Origin: DATFVA01 sp963745945
GTDB lineage: Bacteria > Bacteroidota > Ignavibacteria > Ignavibacteriales > Ignavibacteriaceae
Direction of reading: 5' to 3'
Length of the DNA: 64,000 nucleotides
NCBI GenBank assembly: GCA_963745945.1
Contig: CAVUZG010000005.1
Coordinates: 62,001-126,000, forward strand
The notes below the pieces were generated by a model. The model was given only the letters and a program-made list of their open reading frames with translations. It made no database searches and had not been told where the DNA came from. Positions 25,401 to 33,612 of this stretch are shown here, piece after piece. Every line of letters starts with the position of its first letter. Position 1 is the first letter of the stretch. A program made the translations under genes and the position numbers.

Positions 25401-26328
25401 CAACACCTATATACTTTATTATATCTTCATTGAACTGATGCAGATAAATTCTTTTGCCGCTATCCAGGTTATCTATAAAATTATATGTTTTTGCGGAAAG
25501 TACTTTGTAAATCTGGTTGGCAAAGAATTGAAATTCAGTTCTGCCTTTTAATTCTTTTTTATATTCTTCATCAACAATGTTTTCCTGTGAGCTGCTTTTT
25601 AAAATCTTATTGAAAATAAATTCGAAGTCAGAATCATCAGCATAATTTTCTTTTAAATTTTCCGCTTTTAATAAAGCTTCATTTATCCTGAACAAATGAA
25701 AGAGGGAATCAAGCTCCAGTAGATAAGCTTTCTTGTGCATTCTTTTTAATGATGGAGAGTTTATAATTTCTTTTGCCGCCCAAAGTGAAAACCAGTATTC
25801 CTTGTATCGAAAAGCTTCTTCAGCAGTTTCAAAAAGCGACTTGTTGTTCTTCTTATTTAAAATAACTTCCAGTAAAGAGATGAGGTATTGAAAAGAATCT
25901 TTAAGTGAGGGGTTTTCTTCAATAAATTTTTCCAATACACCTTTTGCCTCATCAAATTTTAACAAGCCTGCCAATGCACGCGCTTTACTTTTGGCAGCAA
26001 GTTCAGGAAGAGGTGTTTTATTATTAATAGCAAAATCAAGATCAGATAATGCCCCGTCGTAGATGCTCATCCTGGTCAACAAATATCCCCTGTAAGTATT
26101 TGCTATAACATTATTAGATGAAAGCTTAACAGCGAGGTTTGCAAGTTCCAGTGCTTCAATAGAATTCCCGTTTTCCATTAAAGCCCATGCAAGACATATT
26201 GATGACTTGTAGTCCTCGGGAAATTCTTCATAAACCCGTTTGGCAGAAGTGAGAGCCATACGGTAACGCCCCTGGTCAAGATGTTCAAATGTTTCTTCTA
26301 TCTGTTCTTCAAGTTCTTCGGTGGTCAA
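22483..26328 (-). CDS. TPR protein with three tandem CbxX/SpoVK-type AAA+ domains
   Basis: A 1281-residue protein. Residues 1 to about 240 form TPR-like helical repeats. A middle region (about 250-430) is predicted to be beta-rich and may be a ligand or partner domain. Three AAA+ modules of the CbbX/SpoVK/EccA type follow. Walker A GNPGTGKT lies near residues 488, 774 and 1063, each preceded by 'LNxLTGLxxVK' or 'LSELAGLESVK'. Walker B LFIDEA and the RxFxxxN/GLxSRF sensor and arginine-finger blocks occur in all three. Such ATPases remodel rubisco or assist type VII secretion; a protein-remodelling role is likely here, but the client is unknown. Single or double AAA modules are usual, so three in one chain is uncommon. 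Confidence 0.88.
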   Translation of the reverse strand: MTTEELEEQIEETFEHLDQGRYRMALTSAKRVYEEFPEDYKSSICLAWALMENGNSIEALELANLAVKLSSNNVIANTYRGYLLTRMSIYDGALSDLDFAINNKTPLPELAAKSKARALAGLLKFDEAKGVLEKFIEENPSLKDSFQYLISLLEVILNKKNNKSLFETAEEAFRYKEYWFSLWAAKEIINSPSLKRMHKKAYLLELDSLFHLFRINEALLKAENLKENYADDSDFEFIFNKILKSSSQENIVDEEYKKELKGRTEFQFFANQIYKVLSAKTYNFIDNLDSGKRIYLHQFNEDIIKYIGVEIVINNPFYDQRTIDIDGMAVWYLNNIEVGRNRFILGLEKEWKAVEFVQNWGTNSIGFWTSGQGQVDIYLEDKKICTRYFLVGNNQVINFEKDSTDQSRGKQLEEKSTSQPEDVKNYISETVKHESIESLLGELNNLTGLAEVKSSMQDFVDYLRFLNERKKSGLKSQENISINCVFLGNPGTGKTSVARQLGKIFKAMGILSNGHVIEVDRADLVGQYVGETPQKTLKIIEEAKGGVLFIDEAFTLVRQEKEDFGKEALETLLKRMDELPFEFSVIAAGYPKEMNHFINSNPGLKSRFTHFFNFEDLNPNELLEVFKKIASAEEYILTKEAEELITKEFIELYRKRDETFGNARLVKNYFNEIKIQLGKRYLKIPPHKRTREAMCTIYPDDVTAILDNNSASPYHPKIDEELLGRSLDELNKLTGLESIKKEINEIVKLARFFNEQGEKPEDKFNSHFVFLGNPGTGKTTVARIFSQIYCALGILPKGHLVETDRQGLVGVYVGQTAQKTKEIIDKALGGTLFIDEAYTLSRKGAIDSNDFGSESIETLLKRMEDDRGKFVVIAAGYTDEMNSFLESNPGLQSRFTRKILFEDFSPDELLKITEDILNEKGHSISSAALEQLSKYYNSIFRERDKNFGNARIARTLVERILKYHLLRVADIPVEERDGINIKEISNEDIIEFTSQVKTKTSFKIKGDRELLDEYLNELSELAGLESVKSEVHKLVSSLKVAKLREEKGLKIIPKNLHSVFMGNPGTGKTTIARLLSKIYKEMGVLEKGHLVEVDRSGLVAGYQGQTAIKTDAVIQRAMGGTLFIDEAYSLARGNHDFGQEAIDTLIKRMEDYQGKFVVIVAGYTNEMKEFIESNPGLKSRFSNTYGFNDYTPRQLLEIALVITEKNSYNLDEGAWQLLLDICTELYSRRDKNFGNARMVKNILYKAISNQEERILTLYNPDTEDLSTIVFEDVARISIAEL

Positions 26329-26518
26329 TCGGTCACTCCGTCATTATTCTCAATTTCCCGTAAAGAAATATAATAAAATATGGAGTATCAGGTAGGAAGA
26401 CCCGGTGAAGATTCTACTGTTATCTGAAGAACACTTTAATTAGTATTTACCTGCCCGGATGCAAGACTAATAAATGATATAAATTATTGATTTTGAAACT
26501 TAAATATTAATTATTGAA

Positions 26519-29500
26519 TTAATCCTTTCTCAATTTATCCAGCTGACCGGAGTATTCTTTAAAAACTTCTTTCGCTCCCTGGGTTAATATAGCGTCAGCA
26601 GTCTGAACCTGCGAAGCGAGATTTGAAAGTGCACCATTAATATTACTGAGCTTATTTTTTATACTTTTTAATGAATCAATTTCCGAAACCGAACGATTAT
26701 TTTTTTCTTTTTTCAGGTTCGCATCAATATCATTTATCATTTCAGTGGTTTTATTTAATACTGAATCTATTTTCAGGGCGAATTCTAGTTGTTCATTTAA
26801 ATCTTCTTCTGATATATCCACTCTTGGATCAGGCTTAACTGTAAATTCCTGAGCGTATTCAATGCCGCCTGTTTTCAAGACCACATTATATTTACCGGGA
26901 ACCGCCAAAGGACCCGCTGGACGGACAGGAGTTCCCTTGTCCCACACAGCTGCAATGGAATATCCATAATGTAATGCCCTTGGTCTGGGATATCTTAAAT
27001 TCCATATAAATCTGTTTGTTCCTTCTCCTGCAGATAATTTTTCATTTGATGATAGCCATCTCTCATCAAAGTATTTATAAGTAGCAAGGCTTTCAGGTTT
27101 ATCAGTGTTACTAAAACTTATAACAAGCTTATTTTCCGAATCATAAATTGATATCCTCACTGAATCCATTTTATTTTTCAGCCAGTAATCTATTACTGCA
27201 CCTATGGGTGGATTTTCTCCCAAAGGAGTTGAAGGCGGCCACGGTGTATCGTGACTTTCACTTTCCCTCAACCTGTAAGCTTCAGAAGGTTTGAACAAAA
27301 ATGCATTTTTATCAACCACCTCATTCGATAATTGTCTCAATGAACCAATATCATCGAGAATCCATATTGCTCTCCCTTGCGTTGAAGCAATAAGATCGTT
27401 CTGGTGAACAAGCAGATCAGTTATTAAAGCTGTTGGAAAATTAAGTGAAATGGATTGCCAGTTTATTCCATCATTAAAAGAGACATAAATGCCGCGGCTT
27501 GTTCCTGCAAATAGAAGTCCTGGTTTTTGTGTATCCGTTTTTACTACTGTCGTATATTCATCAGAAGGTAAACCATTATTAATCTTATTCCACGTTTTAC
27601 CATCATCGGTTGTTTTTAAAATCATTGGTGAAAACTTATCAAGCCTGTGGAGGTTAACCGCTACGTATGCTGAATGTACAGAAAAAGGGGAGGGTGAGAT
27701 TACATCAATTTTGCCCCAGACAGGAATTTCGGGAGCGGTAACATTGTTCCAGTTTTTACCGCCGTCAGTAGTTAATTGAATAAGTCCGTCATCAGTACCA
27801 ACCCAGATTACATCTTCCGCAATCGGGGAGGGTGCAATACTCCATATTACCCCGAATCCGCATTTAGCCGCTTCTTCCAGATCAGGGTTTTTACAGTTTG
27901 ATGAATCATCACTCTTCCGGCTTAAATCAGGACTAATTATATCCCAGTTATTTCCATCATCGGTTGATTTAAATAAAAACTGTGCACCAAAGTATAAAGC
28001 ATTATTTCCAACAGGAGAAAACGCTATCGGGGTAATCCATGAATACCGGTATTTTACAGTATTGGGTTTTGCTGCATAACTTCCGTGAGGCCAGGGCGAA
28101 ACATTAATAGATTGCCGGGTAATCTCATCAAAACGATGAAGACTTCCTCCAAGACCACTGCCGAAAACTATATTGGGGTTTCCCGGTTTTGGAATATCCA
28201 TATCTCTTTCATCGGCACCCACAGGATGCCAGTCTCTTAATTCGATAACACCGTATGGACCACGGCTTAAAATAGAAACAGTTCCGTTATCCTGCTGTCC
28301 GCTGTAAACTCTATAAGGAAACTGGTTATCCGCACCAAGGTGATAAAATTGTCCCGTCGGTTGATTATACCAGCTTGACCATGATTCACCACTATTAACA
28401 GTTACAACAGTTCCCTGGTCAGAAGCAGTAATCATATACGAAGGATATTTTGGATTGATCCATAAAAAATGATAATCATCTCCGCCCGGAGAACCTTTAA
28501 ACACTTTAAATGATTTCCCACCATCATCAGAAAATTTAATAGACTGACTCACAACATAGATTTTATCGGGATCATTGGGGTCGAGTGTAATCCTGCTGAA
28601 ATATGAATTGGCAAGTGTACCATCCTTATTTACCAGCTGCCAGTTTTCACCTCCATCATCAGATTTGTATAATCCTTTCTTTCCGGATGGTGCATCAATT
28701 GATGCATAAACAATTTTGCCTTTGCTTCCTCTTCCTACAGCCAGCCCGATTCTGCCGAGCGGAACATCTTTTAATGAATCAATTATTATTTTCTCCCAAT
28801 GAATACCGGCATCGGTGCTTTTATAAATTGCCGAGTTTAATCCTGTTTGAGGCAGGTAATAATCCAGCCACGGATGCATTCTCATCTCCCAGAAAGCCGC
28901 GTAAATTATACCAGGATTTAATTCATCACAGGCAAGATCAACAGCCCCGGTTGAATCATTTACAAACAGAGTCTTTTTCCAGTTTTTCCCACCGTCAGTT
29001 GATTTAAAAATTCCACGCTGGTTACTAGAACCAAACACATGACCAAGAGCAGCAACCAAAAGGTTATCCGGGTTTTCCGTATCCACAATAATTTTTCCGA
29101 TATATCCTGTTTCTTTCAGTCCAACATTTTGCCAGTTCTCTCCGCCGTCATCGCTGCGGTAAACCCCATCGCCTTCAAGAATATCATAACGCCAGGCTAC
29201 CTGACCTGTTCCTGCATAAATTATTTTTGGGTTTGAAGGCGCGATTGCCAAAGCTCCAATTGCAGAAGAACCTTCATGCTGCATAAGAGCTTTCCATGTT
29301 CTGCCGGCATCCGAGGTTTTCCATACTCCTCCACCGGCTCCTCCGAAATAAAATGTATTTAACTGATCAGGGATTCCGTCGCAAACTGTTCCCCAGCCCG
29401 CCCTGAAAGGGCCGATAAGACGCCATTTCATTTCTGAGTATGCGTTCTCAGGCATTGATTGTGAGTTAATAAATGAAGGGATCAGCGAGATTGAAATTAA

Positions 29501-29527
29501 GAAAAAAGCAAAAATATTTTTTAACAT
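26519..29527 (-). CDS. Secreted sortilin-like (VPS10/BNR repeat) protein
   Basis: A 1002-residue exported protein with a signal peptide (FAFFLISISLIPSFINS). Many Asp-box/BNR repeats with the pattern S-x-D-x-G-x-x-W (STDGGKNWKK, KSDDGGENWQL, TTDDGKTWNKI and others) build one or two ten-bladed propellers over residues 30-720. A C-terminal region follows with a coiled coil (about 900-990). The architecture is common in Bacteroidota and Ignavibacteria proteins annotated as glycosyl hydrolase or VPS10-domain proteins. No glycosidase catalytic set can be assigned from sequence alone. It has no T9SS sorting domain at the C-terminus. The long upstream region (29528-29857) holds a candidate structured RNA. 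Confidence 0.82.
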   Translation of the reverse strand: MLKNIFAFFLISISLIPSFINSQSMPENAYSEMKWRLIGPFRAGWGTVCDGIPDQLNTFYFGGAGGGVWKTSDAGRTWKALMQHEGSSAIGALAIAPSNPKIIYAGTGQVAWRYDILEGDGVYRSDDGGENWQNVGLKETGYIGKIIVDTENPDNLLVAALGHVFGSSNQRGIFKSTDGGKNWKKTLFVNDSTGAVDLACDELNPGIIYAAFWEMRMHPWLDYYLPQTGLNSAIYKSTDAGIHWEKIIIDSLKDVPLGRIGLAVGRGSKGKIVYASIDAPSGKKGLYKSDDGGENWQLVNKDGTLANSYFSRITLDPNDPDKIYVVSQSIKFSDDGGKSFKVFKGSPGGDDYHFLWINPKYPSYMITASDQGTVVTVNSGESWSSWYNQPTGQFYHLGADNQFPYRVYSGQQDNGTVSILSRGPYGVIELRDWHPVGADERDMDIPKPGNPNIVFGSGLGGSLHRFDEITRQSINVSPWPHGSYAAKPNTVKYRYSWITPIAFSPVGNNALYFGAQFLFKSTDDGNNWDIISPDLSRKSDDSSNCKNPDLEEAAKCGFGVIWSIAPSPIAEDVIWVGTDDGLIQLTTDGGKNWNNVTAPEIPVWGKIDVISPSPFSVHSAYVAVNLHRLDKFSPMILKTTDDGKTWNKINNGLPSDEYTTVVKTDTQKPGLLFAGTSRGIYVSFNDGINWQSISLNFPTALITDLLVHQNDLIASTQGRAIWILDDIGSLRQLSNEVVDKNAFLFKPSEAYRLRESESHDTPWPPSTPLGENPPIGAVIDYWLKNKMDSVRISIYDSENKLVISFSNTDKPESLATYKYFDERWLSSNEKLSAGEGTNRFIWNLRYPRPRALHYGYSIAAVWDKGTPVRPAGPLAVPGKYNVVLKTGGIEYAQEFTVKPDPRVDISEEDLNEQLEFALKIDSVLNKTTEMINDIDANLKKEKNNRSVSEIDSLKSIKNKLSNINGALSNLASQVQTADAILTQGAKEVFKEYSGQLDKLRKD

Positions 29528-29631
29528 CAGCTAAGAAATTTTGTGATAGGAATTGTTGATTTTCAATATACAATTAATTGTATTTATGTTGAAGCTCGTT
29601 AATAAAGTAAAAAATATGTCATATTTAAAAT

Positions 29632-29716
29632 AAAAAACCCGATGACGGGGGTGTCATCGGGCAGGGTTCTTTCGTCCATCACGAGGCAGGGGTAAACCTC
29701 TGTGAACGAACCCGTT
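29632..29716 (-). ncRNA. Candidate structured RNA or attenuator leader ending in a terminator
   Basis: On the minus strand a 9-bp perfect stem CCCGATGAC / GTCATCGGG (29638-29661) is followed by TTTTTT: a strong intrinsic terminator. Just upstream, bases 29664-29713 form a second structure closed by GGGTTC / GAACCC with an inner CACGAGG ... CCTC-GTG hairpin. The groEL gene already has its own terminator at 29823, so this is a separate unit. It is either a small RNA or the leader of the sortilin-like gene whose ATG lies about 105 bases further on. No Rfam family is recognised by eye. Confidence 0.5.
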
Positions 29717-29822
29717 CTAAATTATCTGTTTTAAAATTAAAATCAAAAAATAAAATGAGTTTAAAAGCACTAAATCAAAAATATATATGAACTATATTAA
29801 ATTTTACAAAAAAAACAACAAA

Positions 29823-29842
29823 GCGGAGTATAATTACTCCGC
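29823..29842 (-). terminator. Terminator of groEL
   Basis: Stem GCGGAGTA / TACTCCGC with a 4-base loop, followed on the minus strand by a T-rich tail, located 16 bases after the groEL stop codon. Confidence 0.8.
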
Positions 29843-29857
29843 CTTATTTGTATATTT

Positions 29858-31498
29858 TTAATACATTCCGCCCATATCACCCATGCCACCGCCGGGCATT
29901 TGAGGCATTGGCTGTTCTTTTTCTTTCTTTTCAAATACAACTGCTTCTGTTGTAATAAGAAGTGAAGCTACAGATGCAGCATTTTCAAGAGCAGTTCTTG
30001 TAACTTTTGTCGGATCGATGACACCTGCCTTAATCAGGTTCTCGTAGGTTTCTGTTGCGGCGTTAAAGCCATAATCATCTTTTCCTTCTTTAACCTTCTG
30101 CAGTACAACAGAACCTTCAATACCGGCATTGTTAACGATTTGTCTGAGCGGTTCTTCCAGAGCTTTCTGGATTATTTTTATTCCGGTAGCCTGATCAAGA
30201 TTTTCACCTTTGGCTTTATCCAGAATATTTATCGCTCTCACAAAAGCAACTCCGCCGCCTGCAACTATTCCTTCTTCAACAGCTGCACGGGTAGCATGTA
30301 ATGCATCTTCAACACGGGCTTTCTTTTCTTTCATTTCAACTTCTGTTGAAGCACCAATTTTCAGCACTGCAACACCGCCTGAAAGTTTAGCTAATCTTTC
30401 CTGAAGCTTTTCTTTATCATAATCAGATGTAGTTTTTTCAATCTGGGCTTTAATTTCATTTATTCTTTTCTTTATATCATCTGTTTTCCCGGCACCTTCA
30501 ACTAAAGTAGTATTGTCTTTATCGATATTAACTTTTTTAGCCTGGCCAAGATAAGAAATAGTAGCATTCTCTAATTTGAATCCTCTTTCTTCAGAGATTA
30601 CAGTACCGCCTGTAAGAACGGCAATATCTTCAAGCATTGCTTTTCTTCTATCTCCGAATCCCGGTGCTTTAACAGCAGCAACTTTCAGAGTTCCGCGAAT
30701 TTTATTAACTACAAGTGTTGCAAGGGCTTCACCTTCCAGATCTTCTGCAATAATAAGAAGTGATTTTCCCTGCTGAGCTATTTTTTCGAGAATAGGAAGA
30801 AGATCTTTCATTGCTGAGATTTTTTTATCGTGTATAAGTATATAAGGATCTTCAAGCGCAGCTTCCATTGATTCGGTGTCGGTCACGAAATATGGTGAAA
30901 GGTAACCACGATCAAACTGCATACCTTCAACAACATCCAGTGAAGTTTCAGTTCCTTTTGCTTCTTCAACTGTAATTACACCATCTTTACCGACTTTTTC
31001 CATAGCATCAGCAATCAGGTTACCGATTGATTTATCATTATTAGCAGAAATTGCTCCAACCTGTGCAATCTCATTTCTTCCTTCAACATCTTTGCTTATT
31101 GATTTGAGGTAATCAATTACTTTTGTAACTGCGATATCGATTCCTCTTTTAAGATCCATAGGGTTAGCACCGGCAGTAACGTTTTTCAATCCTTCTCTGT
31201 ATATAGCCTGGGCTAAAACAGTAGCCGTAGTTGTTCCATCGCCGGCAACATCACTTGTTTTGGAAGCAACTTCACGAACCATTTGTGCACCCATATTCTC
31301 AACAGCATCCTCAAGTTCAATTTCTTTTGCAACTGAAACACCATCTTTTGTAACAGTTGGCGCACCAAATTTTTTCTCAAGAACTACATTGCGTCCTTTA
31401 GGACCTAATGTTACTTTAACTGCATTAGCGAGTTTATCCACGCCTTTTTTAAGCTTGGAACGTGCCTCACTATCATATTCAATTAATTTTGAAGACAT
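29858..31498 (-). CDS. groEL: Chaperonin GroEL
   Basis: A 546-residue 60-kDa chaperonin subunit. All family blocks are present: VTLGPKGRNVVLEKKFGAPTVTKDG, the ATP-binding motif GDGTTTATVLA (about residue 86), apical-domain substrate-binding segments, KAPGFGDRRKAMLEDIA, and the C-terminal GGM-rich tail (MPQMPGGGMGDMGGMY). It assembles into the double heptamer ring that folds cytosolic proteins with GroES. It lies 31 bases downstream of groES in the CIRCE-controlled operon and is followed by its own terminator. The length is standard. Confidence 0.99.
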   Translation of the reverse strand: MSSKLIEYDSEARSKLKKGVDKLANAVKVTLGPKGRNVVLEKKFGAPTVTKDGVSVAKEIELEDAVENMGAQMVREVASKTSDVAGDGTTTATVLAQAIYREGLKNVTAGANPMDLKRGIDIAVTKVIDYLKSISKDVEGRNEIAQVGAISANNDKSIGNLIADAMEKVGKDGVITVEEAKGTETSLDVVEGMQFDRGYLSPYFVTDTESMEAALEDPYILIHDKKISAMKDLLPILEKIAQQGKSLLIIAEDLEGEALATLVVNKIRGTLKVAAVKAPGFGDRRKAMLEDIAVLTGGTVISEERGFKLENATISYLGQAKKVNIDKDNTTLVEGAGKTDDIKKRINEIKAQIEKTTSDYDKEKLQERLAKLSGGVAVLKIGASTEVEMKEKKARVEDALHATRAAVEEGIVAGGGVAFVRAINILDKAKGENLDQATGIKIIQKALEEPLRQIVNNAGIEGSVVLQKVKEGKDDYGFNAATETYENLIKAGVIDPTKVTRTALENAASVASLLITTEAVVFEKKEKEQPMPQMPGGGMGDMGGMY

Positions 31499-31529
31499 AA
31501 TTATTTCCTCCGTTTATTTTTTTAAAAAT

Positions 31530-31829
31530 CTATTTTCCAATAATCGCGAAGATATCACTCTCGCGCATAATTAAATATTCCTCACCTTCAACACTGACTT
31601 CAGTTCCGCTATATTTTCCATAAAGAACTTTATCACCGACTTTAACTTCCATTTTTACAACTGTCCCATCATCAGATGTCTTACCCGGACCTGCAGCTAC
31701 AATAGTTCCTTCAATTGGTTTTTCTTTTGCAGTGTCAGGTAGAATAATTCCTCCCTTTGTTTTTTCTTCAGCTTCCATAGGTTTTACAATGACTCGATCG
31801 CCAAGAGGCTTTAAGTTCATTTTAGCCAT
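31530..31829 (-). CDS. groES: Co-chaperonin GroES
   Basis: A 99-residue lid of the GroEL chamber. KPLGDRVIVKPMEAEEKTKGGIILPDTAKEKP contains the mobile loop (GGIILPDTA) that contacts GroEL. The C-terminal KVGDKVLYGKYSGTEVSVEGEEYLIMRESDIFAII completes the fold. The length is typical. It is the first gene of the operon, with promoter and CIRCE element just upstream, so expression should rise on heat shock when HrcA is inactivated. HrcA itself is outside the window. Confidence 0.99.
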   Translation of the reverse strand: MAKMNLKPLGDRVIVKPMEAEEKTKGGIILPDTAKEKPIEGTIVAAGPGKTSDDGTVVKMEVKVGDKVLYGKYSGTEVSVEGEEYLIMRESDIFAIIGK

Positions 31830-31859
31830 AATTATCTCCTGTTATTTTTTGTTTTGTTG

Positions 31860-31886
31860 TTAGCACTCATTAAAAGCGAGTGCTAA
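31860..31886 (-). promoter_or_regulatory. CIRCE element (HrcA operator) of groESL
   Basis: A perfect inverted repeat TTAGCACTC - 9 bases - GAGTGCTAA, identical to the consensus CIRCE, 30 bases upstream of the groES start. It overlaps the -10 box, as expected for HrcA repression. Confidence 0.97.
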
Positions 31887-31913
31887 TATACTACTGTTAC
31901 CAAATTTTGTCAA
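31885..31913 (-). promoter_or_regulatory. Sigma70-type promoter of groESL
   Basis: On the minus strand TTGACA (31908-31913) and TATATT (31885-31890) are separated by exactly 17 bases. The -10 box overlaps one arm of CIRCE. Confidence 0.85.
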
Positions 31914-32039
31914 GGTTGTTTTATTAACTGTTTTTACGAAAACTTTAACTTTTACTGAGGAAAGAATTTGTTAATTTGATGATTTTTATGAAATCAGGGT
32001 TACTTTTTCTATTTTTCCCTGTAACTTTAAGGATAAAGA

Positions 32040-32831
32040 GTGAGTAAGATATCCCTTAAAAATGACTTTACAAATCTGATCGGGATCACCAAATCCCTGG
32101 ACGCTAAAGTTGTTGTAGTCTTTTTAAGTGTCGCGGTTCTCCAGACATTTTCCTGGTATTTTACTTCAAGATCTTTCTTCAGAATTAATTTTTTTCAATC
32201 ATTCCAATTTGACCCAAACGTTTATTTATATGAATATCTATACTGGTTTTTGGGTGACTTCTTTACATTTTTCGTCCTGCCCGTTTTAATAATCAAAGTA
32301 ATTCTTAATGAACGCGGTAAAGATTTTGGATTATCAGTGGGTGATTATAGAACCGGTTTTAAAATTACTTTTATTTTTCTTGCTGTAATGCTGCCACTGG
32401 TTTGGATCTTTTCTTCTTTCCAGGATTTTGTAAGAACATATCCGCAGTTGGTCCAGGTAAGGGATAATTGGAATGTGTTTTTTATTTTTGAAACAGGACT
32501 TTTTATCTATATGATAGCATGGGAATTTATCTGGCGTGGTTTTATGCTTTTCGGTTTGAAGGATAAATTCGGGTATTACGCTATATTTATACAGATGATA
32601 CCTTTTTTAATTTTGCACAATGGAAAACCAGCTGCGGAAACTTTTGGAGCTATTGCTGCCGGACTTGCCCTCGGTGTTCTTGCCTGGCGGACAGGTTCTA
32701 TCTATTATTGTGTAATTACACATGCAGGTGTCATGTTCAGCATCGATATGGTATCAACGCTTCGCTACAGGGCGGGAGATTATGGTATCGGAATTAATTC
32801 ATTTTTAAATATTTTAAAGCAATTATTTTAA
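32040..32831 (+). CDS. CPBP family intramembrane metalloprotease-like protein
   Basis: A 263-residue membrane protein with about seven hydrophobic helices. The CPBP (CAAX protease, bacteriocin-processing) signature is visible: 'AWEFIWRGFMLFGL' (E-x3-R motif, about residue 163), 'IPFLILHNGK' (F-x3-H, about 190) and 'YYCVITHAGVMFS' (H motif, about 228). The start codon is GTG with AAGGATAAAG upstream. The first glutamate of the usual EE pair is replaced by Trp, so catalysis should be checked. It is 10 bases upstream of pdxJ and probably co-transcribed with it. Confidence 0.82.
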   Translation: MSKISLKNDFTNLIGITKSLDAKVVVVFLSVAVLQTFSWYFTSRSFFRINFFQSFQFDPNVYLYEYLYWFLGDFFTFFVLPVLIIKVILNERGKDFGLSVGDYRTGFKITFIFLAVMLPLVWIFSSFQDFVRTYPQLVQVRDNWNVFFIFETGLFIYMIAWEFIWRGFMLFGLKDKFGYYAIFIQMIPFLILHNGKPAAETFGAIAAGLALGVLAWRTGSIYYCVITHAGVMFSIDMVSTLRYRAGDYGIGINSFLNILKQLF

Positions 32832-32841
32832 AGGAATTAAA

Positions 32842-33552
32842 ATGCGGTTTGCACTAAACATAGATCATATTGCTACATTAAGGAATGCAAGGGGAGAAAC
32901 TCAACCTGACCCGGTAACATTCGCACTACTTGCTGAACAGGCGGGCATTGATGGTATTGTCGTCCACCTGAGAGAAGACAGGCGGCATATTAACGAGAGG
33001 GATGTAAGATTGTTAAGAGAAATGATTACAACTAAACTTGATCTTGAGATGGCCGCAACAGATGAAATAATAAAAATTGCATGTGATGTTGGTCCCGAAC
33101 TTGCGACAATAGTTCCGGAAAAAAGGCAGGAACTTACAACAGAGGGGGGAATAAATGTAATTGATGATATATCAAAATTAAAAAATGCCATCAAAGAGCT
33201 TCATAAATTTGAAATAGAAGTGTCATTGTTTATTGAACCGGATATTAACCAGATAGACGCGGCCGCGGAAATAGAAGCCGATTATATCGAAATTCATACT
33301 GGTGTTTTTGCTAATTCTTTTACTGAGGAAGATCAGTTTGATGAGCTTGAAAGAATTCGATTAGCTTCAAAGCATGCAAAGAAACTCGGGCTGGGAGTAA
33401 ATGCCGGCCATGGTTTGAATTACCAGAATATAAAAATATTTAAAGAGATAGAAGATATTGATGAGGTTAGCATCGGACATTCAATTATTGCAAGATCAGT
33501 ATTTATAGGGATTAGAGAAGCAATAAGAGAAATGCGAGATTTGATTAGATAA
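32842..33552 (+). CDS. pdxJ: Pyridoxine 5'-phosphate synthase
   Basis: A 236-residue TIM-barrel enzyme that condenses 1-deoxy-xylulose 5-phosphate with 3-amino-1-hydroxyacetone phosphate into PNP, the last step of the DXP-dependent vitamin B6 pathway. Diagnostic blocks are NIDHIATLRNARGETQPDP (N-terminus), 'IVVHLREDRRHINERDV' (about residue 40), 'VPEKRQELTTEGG' (about 93), 'EIHTGVFAN' and 'GLGVNAGHGLNYQN'. The length is normal. A strong hairpin terminator follows. Confidence 0.97.
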   Translation: MRFALNIDHIATLRNARGETQPDPVTFALLAEQAGIDGIVVHLREDRRHINERDVRLLREMITTKLDLEMAATDEIIKIACDVGPELATIVPEKRQELTTEGGINVIDDISKLKNAIKELHKFEIEVSLFIEPDINQIDAAAEIEADYIEIHTGVFANSFTEEDQFDELERIRLASKHAKKLGLGVNAGHGLNYQNIKIFKEIEDIDEVSIGHSIIARSVFIGIREAIREMRDLIR

Positions 33553-33565
33553 ATCAGATAATAAA

Positions 33566-33591
33566 AACCTCCTGTTAATTTACAGGAGGTT
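33566..33591. terminator. Bidirectional hairpin terminator between pdxJ and the T9SS protein gene
   Basis: A perfect 10-bp stem AACCTCCTGT / ACAGGAGGTT with a 6-base loop, with A-rich sequence on the left and T/A-rich sequence on the right. It lies between two convergent genes and can serve both strands. Confidence 0.75.
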
Positions 33592-33612
33592 AAATTTAAA
33601 GGAAAACTAATT

